Shown here piece by piece: positions 54,923-63,028 of a stretch of DNA of 64,000 nucleotides; positions within the stretch are counted from its first letter, which is position 1; every line of letters starts with the position of its first letter. The translations under genes and the position numbers were made by a program. This DNA comes from JAAYFT01 sp036562765 (GTDB taxonomy: Bacteria > Bacillota > Clostridia > Tissierellales > Tissierellaceae): the NCBI GenBank assembly GCA_036562765.1, contig DATCJO010000063.1, positions 84,223-148,222 of the forward strand, written 5' to 3'. The notes beneath the pieces are model-generated. The model had not been told where the DNA came from. It worked only from the letters and a program-made list of their open reading frames with translations, and searched no databases.

Positions 54923-55336
54923 TTATTTAAGTAATAGCCAATAGAACAAAGACCCTGCAACTTTACCTCCTAACAATGCCCAAACAACATATTTTAAGCT
55001 GTTTTTTATTTTTAATTTTCTTGACAGCACTGGTATTACATTTAGAACTTCTGCTAGAGCTGAAGATAGTAAACCTACAAATATTCCTAGAATAAATCCT
55101 ATTGGAACAGTAATTAGTTTTGAAAGGTATAATTTTAAATCAAAAAAGTAAATAATAATCGAAAAAACAGAAGAGATTATCAACATATATTTGTAAATTT
55201 TAATCTTATCCCGTGTATCTGTAATTTGAATAAGCCTAGGCATTATTAATAGTATTGTAAAAAAAGCAGCTACTGCATTTCCTACTGTTACTCCGCCACC
55301 AAGCCCAATCAAGACCAAAACCAAATATTTAATCAT
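54923..55336 (-). CDS. spoVAB: Stage V sporulation protein AB (SpoVAB)
   Basis: A 137-residue membrane protein with three to four segments; GLGGGVTVGNAVAAFFT and FVGLLSSALAEVLNVIPVLSRK are family-like. It follows spoVAA by a few bases with AAGGGG upstream. Role in the dipicolinate channel is not well defined. Confidence 0.88.
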   Translation of the reverse strand: MIKYLVLVLIGLGGGVTVGNAVAAFFTILLIMPRLIQITDTRDKIKIYKYMLIISSVFSIIIYFFDLKLYLSKLITVPIGFILGIFVGLLSSALAEVLNVIPVLSRKLKIKNSLKYVVWALLGGKVAGSLFYWLLLK

Positions 55337-55341
55337 AAAAG

Positions 55342-55965
55342 CTAAGACCCCTTATTATTTTTTGTATCATTTAATATTGTATCTTCCATATCCAATTCAT
55401 ATTGATACAGTTCTATTTCCATAGGTCCTGGCTCCTTTTTTCTCCTTAGGCTAGGGCTAAATATCTTAGAAAAAAAGATCATAACACCAAACCCTATGCC
55501 TATGGAATAAGGAATTACTAATAATAGTGGATTTTCCTGTTCTACTCCTGTAAAGAAGTAATACAGATCTTTCATTGTTTTTCTGGTATTTACATCTTCA
55601 TGAAAATTAATGATAGCCAATGCTCCTCCGAAAAACAATACTAGGCATACAAAGGCTACCTTAATAAATTCCCAAAATGGCTTTTTTTCTTCTTTATTTT
55701 TGAATTCTAAAAGTACTTCAGTTTCTCCAATTAGCTCCAAATCTACATTAGAATGCTTTTCTAATACCTTTTGACCTATTTGTATGGCACTTATATATCC
55801 CCAATCTTCCTTATTATGTCTATCTATTATCTTTATGTTTTCAATGTCTTTCTTTAATTTATCATTTGTACTATATACTTCCCCTATATCTTTTAAATAT
55901 ACTATCTTATCAGGTTCAACAGTGGCCTTTTTATTTATTTTTAGATATACTTTTTCTTTATCCAT
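55342..55965 (-). CDS. spoVAA: Stage V sporulation protein AA (SpoVAA)
   Basis: About 207 residues, with an N-terminal soluble region (about 1-110) and two membrane segments, as in SpoVAA. I choose the ATG at 55965, which overlaps the end of the preceding small ORF (ATGGATAA) and is preceded by GGTG; a GTG at 55974 is the alternative. It is the first named gene of the spoVA operon. Confidence 0.88.
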   Translation of the reverse strand: MDKEKVYLKINKKATVEPDKIVYLKDIGEVYSTNDKLKKDIENIKIIDRHNKEDWGYISAIQIGQKVLEKHSNVDLELIGETEVLLEFKNKEEKKPFWEFIKVAFVCLVLFFGGALAIINFHEDVNTRKTMKDLYYFFTGVEQENPLLLVIPYSIGIGFGVMIFFSKIFSPSLRRKKEPGPMEIELYQYELDMEDTILNDTKNNKGS

Positions 55966-56122
55966 ATCTATCACACCGCTTATTAATAATATTCACAAGT
56001 TTAGCCCTTGTAGGAGCAGTTTTATTGATGCTTTGCTCCTTATACCACAATAAACCTGTTACAATTATCAGTATTATTGTAAGTAACAGAATTATTTTTT
56101 TATAGGTAAATCCAAATCGCAT
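55958..56122 (-). CDS. Small 54-residue membrane ORF leading the spoVA operon
   Basis: 54 codons from an ATG at 56122 with a strong GAGGTG site 6 bases upstream. The product has a basic N-terminus, one hydrophobic segment (about residues 10-26, IILLLTIILIIVTGLLW) and a short polar tail ending KRCDRYG. Its stop overlaps the spoVAA start by 8 bases (ATGGATAA), which suggests coupling. It is too short for default gene finders. I do not recognise a family; a spore-membrane or signalling role is conjecture. Confidence 0.65.
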   Translation of the reverse strand: MRFGFTYKKIILLLTIILIIVTGLLWYKEQSINKTAPTRAKLVNIINKRCDRYG

Positions 56123-56140
56123 ATAATCACCTCGTAAAAA

Positions 56141-56170
56141 TATTATCTACAATTTATTTCAATTAATGCA
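56141..56170 (-). promoter_or_regulatory. Candidate sigma-G-type promoter of the spoVA operon
   Basis: Minus strand TGCATT (56165-56170), 17-base spacer, GATAATA (56141-56147), close to the B. subtilis sigma-G consensus pair (GNATR, N18, CATNNTA). The spoVA operon is sigma-G dependent in B. subtilis. Match is imperfect. Confidence 0.4.
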
Positions 56171-56305
56171 TTTTCTGTAATAAAAAAATATATTTACCTT
56201 TAAATACACTGAAAATATGTAATTCCAATATTAATAAAAACCTTTAATTTTCTCCAATTAATTTATGCTTGATAAATTAATCTTTCAGAAATTGTATCCA
56301 ATAAA

Positions 56306-56333
56306 AAATGCTAGGATTAAATCCCTAGCATTT
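56306..56333 (-). terminator. Second hairpin downstream of sigF
   Basis: 10-bp stem AAATGCTAGG with an 8-base loop and a T-run on the minus strand; a likely backup terminator about 120 bases beyond sigF. Confidence 0.72.
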
Positions 56334-56441
56334 AAAAAAGATTAGTTTTATATTTTCATAGATAAAATTGAAAATTAAATATCAGAATCTCAGCTTTTTA
56401 TTATCATTGCTTCACAGAAAAATCTAATTTTAGTTATGAAA

Positions 56442-56462
56442 AAAGGCATATTTCATGCCTTT
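56442..56462 (-). terminator. Intrinsic terminator overlapping the sigF stop codon
   Basis: 8-bp stem AAAGGCAT with a 5-base loop; the minus strand continues with TTTTTT. The sigF TGA (56453-56455) lies within it. Confidence 0.78.
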
Positions 56463-57211
56463 GTTAAGATCTTTCTCATCTCTTCTATAATTCTCTTTTC
56501 AATCCTTGACACCTGAACTTGTGAAATTCCTAATAGCTTTGCTACTTCTGTCTGAGTCTTGTCCTTAAAATACCTTAAAATAATTACCTGCCTATCTCTA
56601 GGTTTTAACTTTGACAGCATTTCCTTCAAAACAAGATTATCTACAACTTCGCTTTCATCCTGAGTTTCATGGCTTATTTTATCTATCAAATATAATGGAT
56701 TGCTATCTTTTTGATGAATAACATCGTATAAATACTCTGGCTGATACGAAGCTTCAAGGGCCATTACTACTTCTTCCTTATCTACGCCTATATCTGCTGA
56801 TATTTCCTGAATTGTAGGTTCTCTTCCAAGTTCATGAAATAGCCTTTCCTCTGCCCCTTTGGCTTTTGCTGCAGTATGCTTCAGTGACCTACTTACTTTG
56901 ACTAAACCATCATCCCTCAAAAATCTCTTGATTTCTCCAACAATCATTGGAACAGCATAGGTTGAAAACTTCACATCATAGGATAAATCAAATTTTTCTA
57001 TGGCTTTCAATAATCCTATGCATCCAATTTGAAATAAATCCTCTACATCATAACCTCTGTTGGCAAAACCTTTAAGTACAGACCTTATAAGCCCCAAATT
57101 ATATGTTACTAAGATGTCCTTTGCTTCCATGTCCCCGTTTTGAGCTCTTTTAATAAGTTCTATGGTTTCCTCATGGGATAATAGCGATTTCTTCTCTGTG
57201 CTGGAACCCAT
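56453..57211 (-). CDS. sigF: Sporulation sigma factor SigF (SpoIIAC)
   Basis: A 252-residue forespore-specific sigma factor. Region 2 is NLGLIRSVLKGFANRGYDVEDLFQIGCIGLLKAIEKFD and KFSTYAVPMIVGEIKRFLRDDG; region 4 ends in KDKTQTEVAKLLGISQVQVSRIEK. AAGGAG precedes the ATG. It is last in the spoIIAA-spoIIAB-sigF operon, the partner-switch that activates forespore transcription. Confidence 0.96.
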   Translation of the reverse strand: MGSSTEKKSLLSHEETIELIKRAQNGDMEAKDILVTYNLGLIRSVLKGFANRGYDVEDLFQIGCIGLLKAIEKFDLSYDVKFSTYAVPMIVGEIKRFLRDDGLVKVSRSLKHTAAKAKGAEERLFHELGREPTIQEISADIGVDKEEVVMALEASYQPEYLYDVIHQKDSNPLYLIDKISHETQDESEVVDNLVLKEMLSKLKPRDRQVIILRYFKDKTQTEVAKLLGISQVQVSRIEKRIIEEMRKILTKA

Positions 57212-57216
57212 AGCAT

Positions 57217-57654
57217 CTACTCCTTAGACGAGAGGCTCTTAAATTTTTTCCTCATCTTTACTCTAGTGCCTTCGCCCTTCTTGCTTTCTACCTCTAAACT
57301 GTCCATAAATGTTTCCATAACTGTAAATCCCATTCCAGATCTTTCTAAATCTGGTTTAGATGTATAAAAAGGTTCCATCGCCTTTTGAACATCTTCTATT
57401 CCCACACCTTTATCTTCTACAACTATTTCTATTTCATCATCTATTATTCTTGCTTCTACAACAATAATACCTTCTTGATATTCATATCCATGTATTATTG
57501 CATTAGTAACTGCCTCTGAAACTGCTGTCTTTATATCAGAAAGTTCTTCTAATGTAGGATCCAGTTGGGAAGCAAAAGCTGCTACAACTACCCTTGCAAA
57601 GGACTCATTAGTAGATTTACTCAAGAACTCCAATCTCATATAATTCTTTTCCAT
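57217..57654 (-). CDS. spoIIAB: Anti-sigma-F factor and kinase SpoIIAB
   Basis: About 145 residues with the GHKL kinase fold: SEAVTNAIIHGYEY (N box), VEDKGVGIED (G1) and RSGMGFTVMETFMDS (G2). It holds SigF inactive and phosphorylates SpoIIAA. The ATG at 57654 has GGGAG about 9 bases upstream; an earlier in-frame ATG at 57663 is too near that site. It sits between spoIIAA and sigF. Confidence 0.95.
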   Translation of the reverse strand: MEKNYMRLEFLSKSTNESFARVVVAAFASQLDPTLEELSDIKTAVSEAVTNAIIHGYEYQEGIIVVEARIIDDEIEIVVEDKGVGIEDVQKAMEPFYTSKPDLERSGMGFTVMETFMDSLEVESKKGEGTRVKMRKKFKSLSSKE

Positions 57655-57668
57655 GGTCTTCATCTCCC

Positions 57669-58004
57669 TTATATATTTTCAATTGCAGACTCAATTGTTG
57701 GATATACATTTATAATCTTGAGTAATCCAGACATCTTAAGAATCTTTTCCACTTGAGGATTGTCATTTACTATGAACATTTTTCCCTTCTTTTCAATACA
57801 GTTTTTATATCTGCCCATTATAAGCCCGATTCCTGAACTATCCATAAAGGTTAAGCCCCTTAAATCTAATATAATATTTCTTATATTTTGGTCAAGATAT
57901 TGTTGATCTATTTTTTGCCTTACTATTTCACTGCTATGATGGTCAAGTTCGCCTTTAAATTGAACCAAAAGGTTTTCCTTGTGTTTTTCAACCGATATAT
58001 GCAA
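57669..58004 (-). CDS. spoIIAA: Anti-sigma-F factor antagonist SpoIIAA
   Basis: A 111-residue STAS-domain protein. The phosphorylation site is in LTFMDSSGIGLIMGRY, the probable target being the second serine (about Ser57). A TTG start at 58004 follows AAGGAGGGG. Dephosphorylated SpoIIAA frees SigF from SpoIIAB. First gene of the operon. Confidence 0.93.
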   Translation of the reverse strand: MHISVEKHKENLLVQFKGELDHHSSEIVRQKIDQQYLDQNIRNIILDLRGLTFMDSSGIGLIMGRYKNCIEKKGKMFIVNDNPQVEKILKMSGLLKIINVYPTIESAIENI

Positions 58005-58037
58005 AATATCCCCTCCTTAGTGTTAGTCATAAAATAT

Positions 58038-58066
58038 ATATTCTACAAAAGTTAGAAATTTCCTTC
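58038..58066 (-). promoter_or_regulatory. Sigma-H-type promoter of the spoIIA operon
   Basis: Minus strand GAAGGAAAT (58058-58066), 11-base spacer, GTAGAATAT (58038-58046), a complete match to the B. subtilis sigma-H pattern RNAGGAWWW-N11/12-RNNGAATWW. In B. subtilis spoIIA is transcribed by sigma-H with Spo0A. Distance to the TTG start is about 33 bases. Confidence 0.78.
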
Positions 58067-58125
58067 AAAAAATATTGACTAGTTTTGTTGATATATAGCG
58101 TAGAAAAAAGTTCTCAACTGCGTTT

Positions 58126-58135
58126 TTTCGACTTT
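58126..58135 (-). promoter_or_regulatory. Weak candidate Spo0A box
   Basis: TTTCGACTTT on the plus strand matches 7 of 10 bases of the reverse-complement 0A box, about 60 bases upstream of the sigma-H -35. The core is 6 of 7. It is suggestive only. Confidence 0.25.
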
Positions 58136-58162
58136 TATATGTAAAATGTCTTATACATAGCA

Positions 58163-58207
58163 CAAAAAAATACCTCTAAGTAGATAATTTCTCTACTTTA
58201 GAGGTAT
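58163..58207 (-). terminator. Intrinsic terminator of folD
   Basis: Stem of 9 to 14 bp with one bulge (ATACCTCTAA..., 58170-58207), with a run of seven T on the minus strand. It also separates folD from the spoIIA operon. Confidence 0.85.
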
Positions 58208-58219
58208 ATCAGATATTTT

Positions 58220-59065
58220 CTATATTCTCTTACATGCTTCTACAACATGGGATAATAGAATAGAAGTTGTTACAGAACCTACTCCTCCTGGAACAGGTGT
58301 AATTTTGGATACCAATTGAGAAACCTCATCGAAGTTAATATCTCCGCTTAAATTTCCTTCGTCATCTAAGCTAACTCCAACATCAATGCATATAGAATTT
58401 TCATTGAAATAATCCCTATTAAAGAATTTTGCTTTACCTAGTGCAGTAACTACTATATCAGCATTTCTGGTTATTTCTTGCAAATTCTTAGTTTTGGAAT
58501 GGCAAATTGTAACAGTTGCATTATGTTTGAGCATCATCATTGCTAATGGTTTGCCTAAAACCATTGACCTGTTAACTATAACCACATTTTTTCCTTCCAA
58601 ATCAATGTTATTAGATAATAATATTTCCATAGCAGCCTTTGGAGTACAAGGTGCAAAACCAGAAAAATCACCTTCAAAAACTTTAGCTAAGTTTAGAGGA
58701 TGCATGCAGTCAACATCTTTGCTTGGGTTAACAGCTTCTCTAACTTTTGCCTCATCTATATGTTTTGGAAGTGGCCTAAAAACTAAAATGCCAGATATTG
58801 TATTATCGCTATTTAAATCTTCAATTAACGAAATCAATTCTTCTGTAGAAATATTAGTATCTCTTTCAAATACCTTTGTTTCAATACCTACCTTTTCACA
58901 GTTTTTTATAATGCTGTTTTCATAAGAAATATCATCTGGATTATCCCCCAATCTAACAATAGCCAATGTTGGAATTTTTCCCTTTTCTTTTAGTTCTTTA
59001 ATCTCTTCCATCATTCTTTCCTTAATCTTGTCTGCAACAACTTTTCCCTTCAAAATCTCTGCCAT
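58220..59065 (-). CDS. folD: FolD, methylenetetrahydrofolate dehydrogenase/cyclohydrolase
   Basis: A 281-residue bifunctional enzyme of one-carbon metabolism. The substrate loop is in YENSIIKNCEKVGIE with the expected Lys, DVDCMHPLNLAKVFEGDF follows, and the cofactor motif is NRSMVLGKPLAMM. PGGVGSVTTSILLSHV is the C-terminal FolD signature. An AGAGGTG site precedes the ATG. It lies between the sporulation and wall/methylase genes, with its own terminator. Confidence 0.95.
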   Translation of the reverse strand: MAEILKGKVVADKIKERMMEEIKELKEKGKIPTLAIVRLGDNPDDISYENSIIKNCEKVGIETKVFERDTNISTEELISLIEDLNSDNTISGILVFRPLPKHIDEAKVREAVNPSKDVDCMHPLNLAKVFEGDFSGFAPCTPKAAMEILLSNNIDLEGKNVVIVNRSMVLGKPLAMMMLKHNATVTICHSKTKNLQEITRNADIVVTALGKAKFFNRDYFNENSICIDVGVSLDDEGNLSGDINFDEVSQLVSKITPVPGGVGSVTTSILLSHVVEACKRI

Positions 59066-59144
59066 TCACAACACCTCTTTTCTATTATTTTTCTATAATA
59101 AATGTAAGGCTATTCAAATTATATCACAATTGGACACAAAAAAA

Positions 59145-59164
59145 CCACTGATAATAATCAGTGG
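59145..59164 (-). terminator. Intrinsic terminator of the NlpC/P60 gene
   Basis: 8-bp stem CCACTGAT with loop AATA, then TTTTTTT on the minus strand. Its end abuts the NlpC/P60 stop codon. Confidence 0.85.
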
Positions 59165-59165
59165 C

Positions 59166-60200
59166 TTAATCTAATATTATTCTCCGTGCAGTTACATACC
59201 TAGATTTATAATAACTTTCGTCCAAAGACGATATAATTACTTTTTTCCTTCCTGAAGATGCATGTATCATATATCCATCGCCAATATATAAGCCAACATG
59301 AGCTATATTCTTGCCACTAGTCCTAAAGAAGACCAAATCTCCTGGTGCAAGATCTTGTTTTTCTACTGCAACACCATTGGATGCCTGATCTCTAGAAGAC
59401 CTATTTAGTTTTATATTAAGGGTATTTAAATATATTGAATAAACAAGCCCTGAACAATCATATCCTTTTCCACCAGTACCGCCTGAAACATAAGGTTTGC
59501 CTAAAGCATTATATGCTGCCTCAATAACCTTTGTAACTTTAGAGGCCCTTCTTGATACATATCCTCTAGTAACTGTCTCTCTAACTTTTTTAAGCTCTAT
59601 ATAATTCTTATTAACTTTAAATTCGTTGTTATTTTCATCTACAACTATAAAATTCCCATCTTTAAAATCTTTAATAGCAACTAATTCATTTTTTAGCAAA
59701 GTGTAATATGTATTATTTTCTTTTATAACCTTGTCTACCTTTGAAACCCCATATGTAATATTATCTTCAATTATTACTTCTAAAGCAGATAATGGCAAAT
59801 AGCCCTTTGTCCCATCTTCAGTTGTAAAATATCCAAAATTCTCACTTAATTCTAATGCTTGTACAATTTCTCCTTTATTTAATATTCTAAGTGGGCTGCC
59901 ATTAGATTTATCTAACAATGTTGTTGTTTCAAGTACCCTATACTTTTGAGTTGTCCTATTTTTTCTTATCATAACATCTACAGGGATTTCATAACTAGCA
60001 CCATTTTTTTGTATGATAAAGCCTCTATCTGTTTCCCTTATTAAGTTTACTTTTTCTTCTTCATTAAATATAATTTCTGTACCATCATCTTTTATATAGG
60101 TATAACTTTTAACAAAAATACCTGTATCTTTAAATCCCAATAACCCGATAATGCATATGCTTGCTATGGCCATGGCAACCTTATGCTTCAAGTTTTGCAA
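59166..60200 (-). CDS. NlpC/P60 peptidoglycan endopeptidase with SH3-like region
   Basis: About 344 residues. A signal (about 8-24) is followed by SH3-like domains (to about 220), then an NlpC/P60 domain with catalytic Cys in GYDCSGLVYS and His in IAHVGLYIGDG, plus HASSG near the end. It would cut gamma-D-Glu to diamino-acid bonds in peptide stems. The TTG at 60200 has GGGAG 8 bases upstream; a GTG at 60230 gives a longer start but no better site. Monocistronic. Confidence 0.88.
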   Translation of the reverse strand: MQNLKHKVAMAIASICIIGLLGFKDTGIFVKSYTYIKDDGTEIIFNEEEKVNLIRETDRGFIIQKNGASYEIPVDVMIRKNRTTQKYRVLETTTLLDKSNGSPLRILNKGEIVQALELSENFGYFTTEDGTKGYLPLSALEVIIEDNITYGVSKVDKVIKENNTYYTLLKNELVAIKDFKDGNFIVVDENNNEFKVNKNYIELKKVRETVTRGYVSRRASKVTKVIEAAYNALGKPYVSGGTGGKGYDCSGLVYSIYLNTLNIKLNRSSRDQASNGVAVEKQDLAPGDLVFFRTSGKNIAHVGLYIGDGYMIHASSGRKKVIISSLDESYYKSRYVTARRIILD

Positions 60201-60299
60201 TTTAAACACTCCCTTGAATTTTATAAACACCTTAAGTATATTCTATTATATTTAATTATTTATTTCAATAAAATATTACAAAATGGTTACAAAAAAATT

Positions 60300-62150
60300 T
60301 CATCTACTTATTGAATCATTGATTATCCTTATCTCGCTTTTTGTTAACTTTAGATATGAGCTTAAAATCTCATCTATTTCTATTCTGATTGAATTGGTTC
60401 TCTCCCTAATGATATTTTCACTATTGTTTCCTTTTTGAATTAATTCTAAGATTCTTCGTACTTTTTCTGTTATTTCAGCTGTAATATCTCCTGTAACAAT
60501 TTTTAAATCTAAAACAGAATTAGGATAGTAATCATAAACCCCTTTTCCCATTTTTTTAGAAAAAAGCTTGAAGTAGAATTCATAAATATTTGAATTTAAA
60601 ATCCCCAATAGATACTCCAAAGAAATTTTATCTTTAAACTCTTCTCTAATAATCAATGCATAAATATCAGCACTGAATAAAGAATTATTTAAATCTAATG
60701 CAAACCTGTTCTCATTGGATTTATAAGGGAAAACTATTTTTGGCCTTTCAAAGTAATCTAAATCCCTTCCCCATTGAAGCTGATACCACTTTCGGTATCC
60801 TTTCCTGCACTCTCTCCTATTTTCTAATCTATCTCGAAACCTTTCTATGAATTTAATGCTATTAGGGTAGTCCATAACATCATTAATCAAATCTGAATAT
60901 ATTAAAAAAAGATCTGTATCATTCACTACAAACTTCTCAATGTTACTATTCTTTATCCATTTTTTTAATAAGCCATCTTCTATATTATATTCATCAATGT
61001 CCTTTTTTGTTAACACAAATGCCCTATCGCAGCCAGTAATTACGCCTTGAAAACTGATAGCAATATCTTTTAATGAAAAATTCGCTTTACTTTCTATTTT
61101 CTCGTAAATTCTCAGCTTTTCACTAGATGTAAGTATCCACCTATCTGGAGACAATTTTTCTTTTTCTATGCTAAACTTTTCAAATAAATCTGTGTTTAAT
61201 AATTCATTTAAGTTATCCTTATTTGAAAATCTATAATTATCATCTTTCAATTTTTTAATTTCAATTTCATTTTTTACAGGATTTTCTTTAGTAAAAATAT
61301 ATATAGCTGTTGCAATGCCAGTATTTTTAAATATCTCAGCACCGTAAAAATCTACTATTTCTAAAATATTAGCATTTTTCATCAAATACTCTCTTAATTT
61401 AGTTCCAGTAGGGCTTTCCATAAAATATCTTGAAGTAATAATCCCAGCTATGCCATTTGGCTTTAATATTTCCAAGATCCTCTTAATGAAACAATAAGAT
61501 ATGTCCGACTTATCTTTAAAAACATCATCATATTCCTTTAATAACCAATTTTTATACTCCATGTCTAACTGCTTATGCCCTATATAAGGAGGGTTCCCTA
61601 TTACAACATCAAACTTATTATCCCAAAACCTCTTTAAAGTTTCATTTTGACTATTACTATCATTTTCCCATCTAACAAGGCTATCACAGTTTATTATGTT
61701 TAAATCATCTGCATAACTTGTATTATCTTTATCTATAAGCATCTTTCTAGTAATCTCCACTGCTAAGCTGTCTTTATCTGCACCGTAGAGGCAGTTTTTT
61801 AAAATGTGATATTTGATGTTTTCTTGTGTCCAATAATCCTTCCCTAGTACCTTTACTTTTTCTCCATTCTTTTTAAGCTCATATATTTCCATAGCATATT
61901 TCTCTTTGAGATTTTCTATTTCCTCAATAAATTTTAATTTAAGAAAATCATAGGCTTCCAAGAGAAAATAACCAACACCACAAGAAATATCTGCTATTTT
62001 TACAAAAGGATTATTTATAATATCAATATTGCCCAAAGTTTTTTCTACAATGTATCTTATGATAAATTCTGGTGTATAATATTTTCCCAATGACTTTTTA
62101 ACTCTCTTGTCCAAATTTTTCTCATATATCTTTCCAAGGTTGAGTTCCAT
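60300..62150 (-). CDS. Solitary TaqI-like N6-adenine DNA methyltransferase (CamA-like?)
   Basis: About 616 residues. Motif X-like GKYYTP is at residues 22-27, SAM-binding motif I ADISCGVGYF at 53-62 and catalytic motif NPPY at 186-189 (gamma-class adenine methylase order). The C-terminal half is a TaqI-type specificity region with LENRRECRKGYRKWYQLQWG and PYKSNENRFAL. No nuclease gene is adjacent, so it looks solitary. From memory it resembles CamA, the C. difficile orphan methylase (CAAAAA) tied to sporulation; I could not align it. The ATG at 62150 follows GAGGTG. Confidence 0.82.
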   Translation of the reverse strand: MELNLGKIYEKNLDKRVKKSLGKYYTPEFIIRYIVEKTLGNIDIINNPFVKIADISCGVGYFLLEAYDFLKLKFIEEIENLKEKYAMEIYELKKNGEKVKVLGKDYWTQENIKYHILKNCLYGADKDSLAVEITRKMLIDKDNTSYADDLNIINCDSLVRWENDSNSQNETLKRFWDNKFDVVIGNPPYIGHKQLDMEYKNWLLKEYDDVFKDKSDISYCFIKRILEILKPNGIAGIITSRYFMESPTGTKLREYLMKNANILEIVDFYGAEIFKNTGIATAIYIFTKENPVKNEIEIKKLKDDNYRFSNKDNLNELLNTDLFEKFSIEKEKLSPDRWILTSSEKLRIYEKIESKANFSLKDIAISFQGVITGCDRAFVLTKKDIDEYNIEDGLLKKWIKNSNIEKFVVNDTDLFLIYSDLINDVMDYPNSIKFIERFRDRLENRRECRKGYRKWYQLQWGRDLDYFERPKIVFPYKSNENRFALDLNNSLFSADIYALIIREEFKDKISLEYLLGILNSNIYEFYFKLFSKKMGKGVYDYYPNSVLDLKIVTGDITAEITEKVRRILELIQKGNNSENIIRERTNSIRIEIDEILSSYLKLTKSEIRIINDSISR

Positions 62151-62167
62151 AAATTTCACCTCAAAAT

Positions 62168-63028
62168 TTACTTTTCTTCTATTTCTTCTGTATCTTTGCT
62201 GGCTAAAATACCCCTCACTGCTATGGTTATTATAATTATTATTCCTCCTATTAGAGAATATAGGCTAGGCTTTTCACCATAAAAGATTGCAACCCAAATT
62301 GGATTTAATATAGGCTCTAAAAACATTATTAACATTGATTCAAGAGCCTTTAAATGCTTTATAGCTAATGAATATAATATGTAAGATATTCCTATTTGAA
62401 AAACACCTAACAGAACTATGCCTATTATATTTTGCAATGTAAAGTTTGCCCTAAAAACAAATGGCAATCCCACCAAAGCAGTTATCATGTGCCCCAACAA
62501 AGTCGTTTCCACTGGAGAACCATCTTTTTGAAGCCTCATGGCAATTGTAGCTCCAGCTAATACAATACCGCTAAATATGGCCACTATATTTCCTGCCAAA
62601 TTCCCGCCTTCCATGTCTTCTATGAAAAATAATACCATTCCTAAAGATACTACAACTATGGAAATCCAATCATAAATATGAATTTTTTCTTTTAATAACC
62701 ATGCACCTAGTATTGCAACCCAAATTGGAGCTGTATATTGAAGGACTATTGCATTGGCAGCAGTTGTAAGCTTATTTGATATGACAAAAGAAATGACCAT
62801 TAATGAATAGCAAATGCCACCTATTATTTGAGGTTTAGAAAATGTGAATTTAGGTTTTTTTAGGTATAACCAAACTATTATAGTTGCTATTATTCCCCTT
62901 GCTCCTGCAATAGCCATAGGATTCATATTAACAAATTTTAATAAAATACCTCCACTGCTAAGCAATATCGCTGATATAACCGTATATATAATTGCTTTTG
63001 TTCGTTCATTTTTTGCTTGTACTTCCAT
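62168..63028 (-). CDS. EamA/DMT-superfamily transporter
   Basis: A 286-residue membrane protein with about 10 segments and two EamA repeats (e.g. ILLSSGGILLKFVNMNPMAIAGARG and the second ALESMLIMFLEPILNPIWVAIFYGEKP). It follows RhaT/YdcZ-like permeases in layout; substrate unknown. The ATG at 63028 follows GAGGAGG; an upstream ATG at 63061 is less supported. It is 17 bases from the methylase gene, so cotranscription is likely. Confidence 0.86.
   Translation of the reverse strand: MEVQAKNERTKAIIYTVISAILLSSGGILLKFVNMNPMAIAGARGIIATIIVWLYLKKPKFTFSKPQIIGGICYSLMVISFVISNKLTTAANAIVLQYTAPIWVAILGAWLLKEKIHIYDWISIVVVSLGMVLFFIEDMEGGNLAGNIVAIFSGIVLAGATIAMRLQKDGSPVETTLLGHMITALVGLPFVFRANFTLQNIIGIVLLGVFQIGISYILYSLAIKHLKALESMLIMFLEPILNPIWVAIFYGEKPSLYSLIGGIIIIITIAVRGILASKDTEEIEEK

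Larger units (their letters stand above)
56123..56452. other. Intergenic region between sigF and the spoVA operon
   Basis: About 330 bases: the sigF terminator, a second hairpin, and a candidate forespore-type promoter near the small ORF. No further ORF with a ribosome site was found. Confidence 0.55.
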
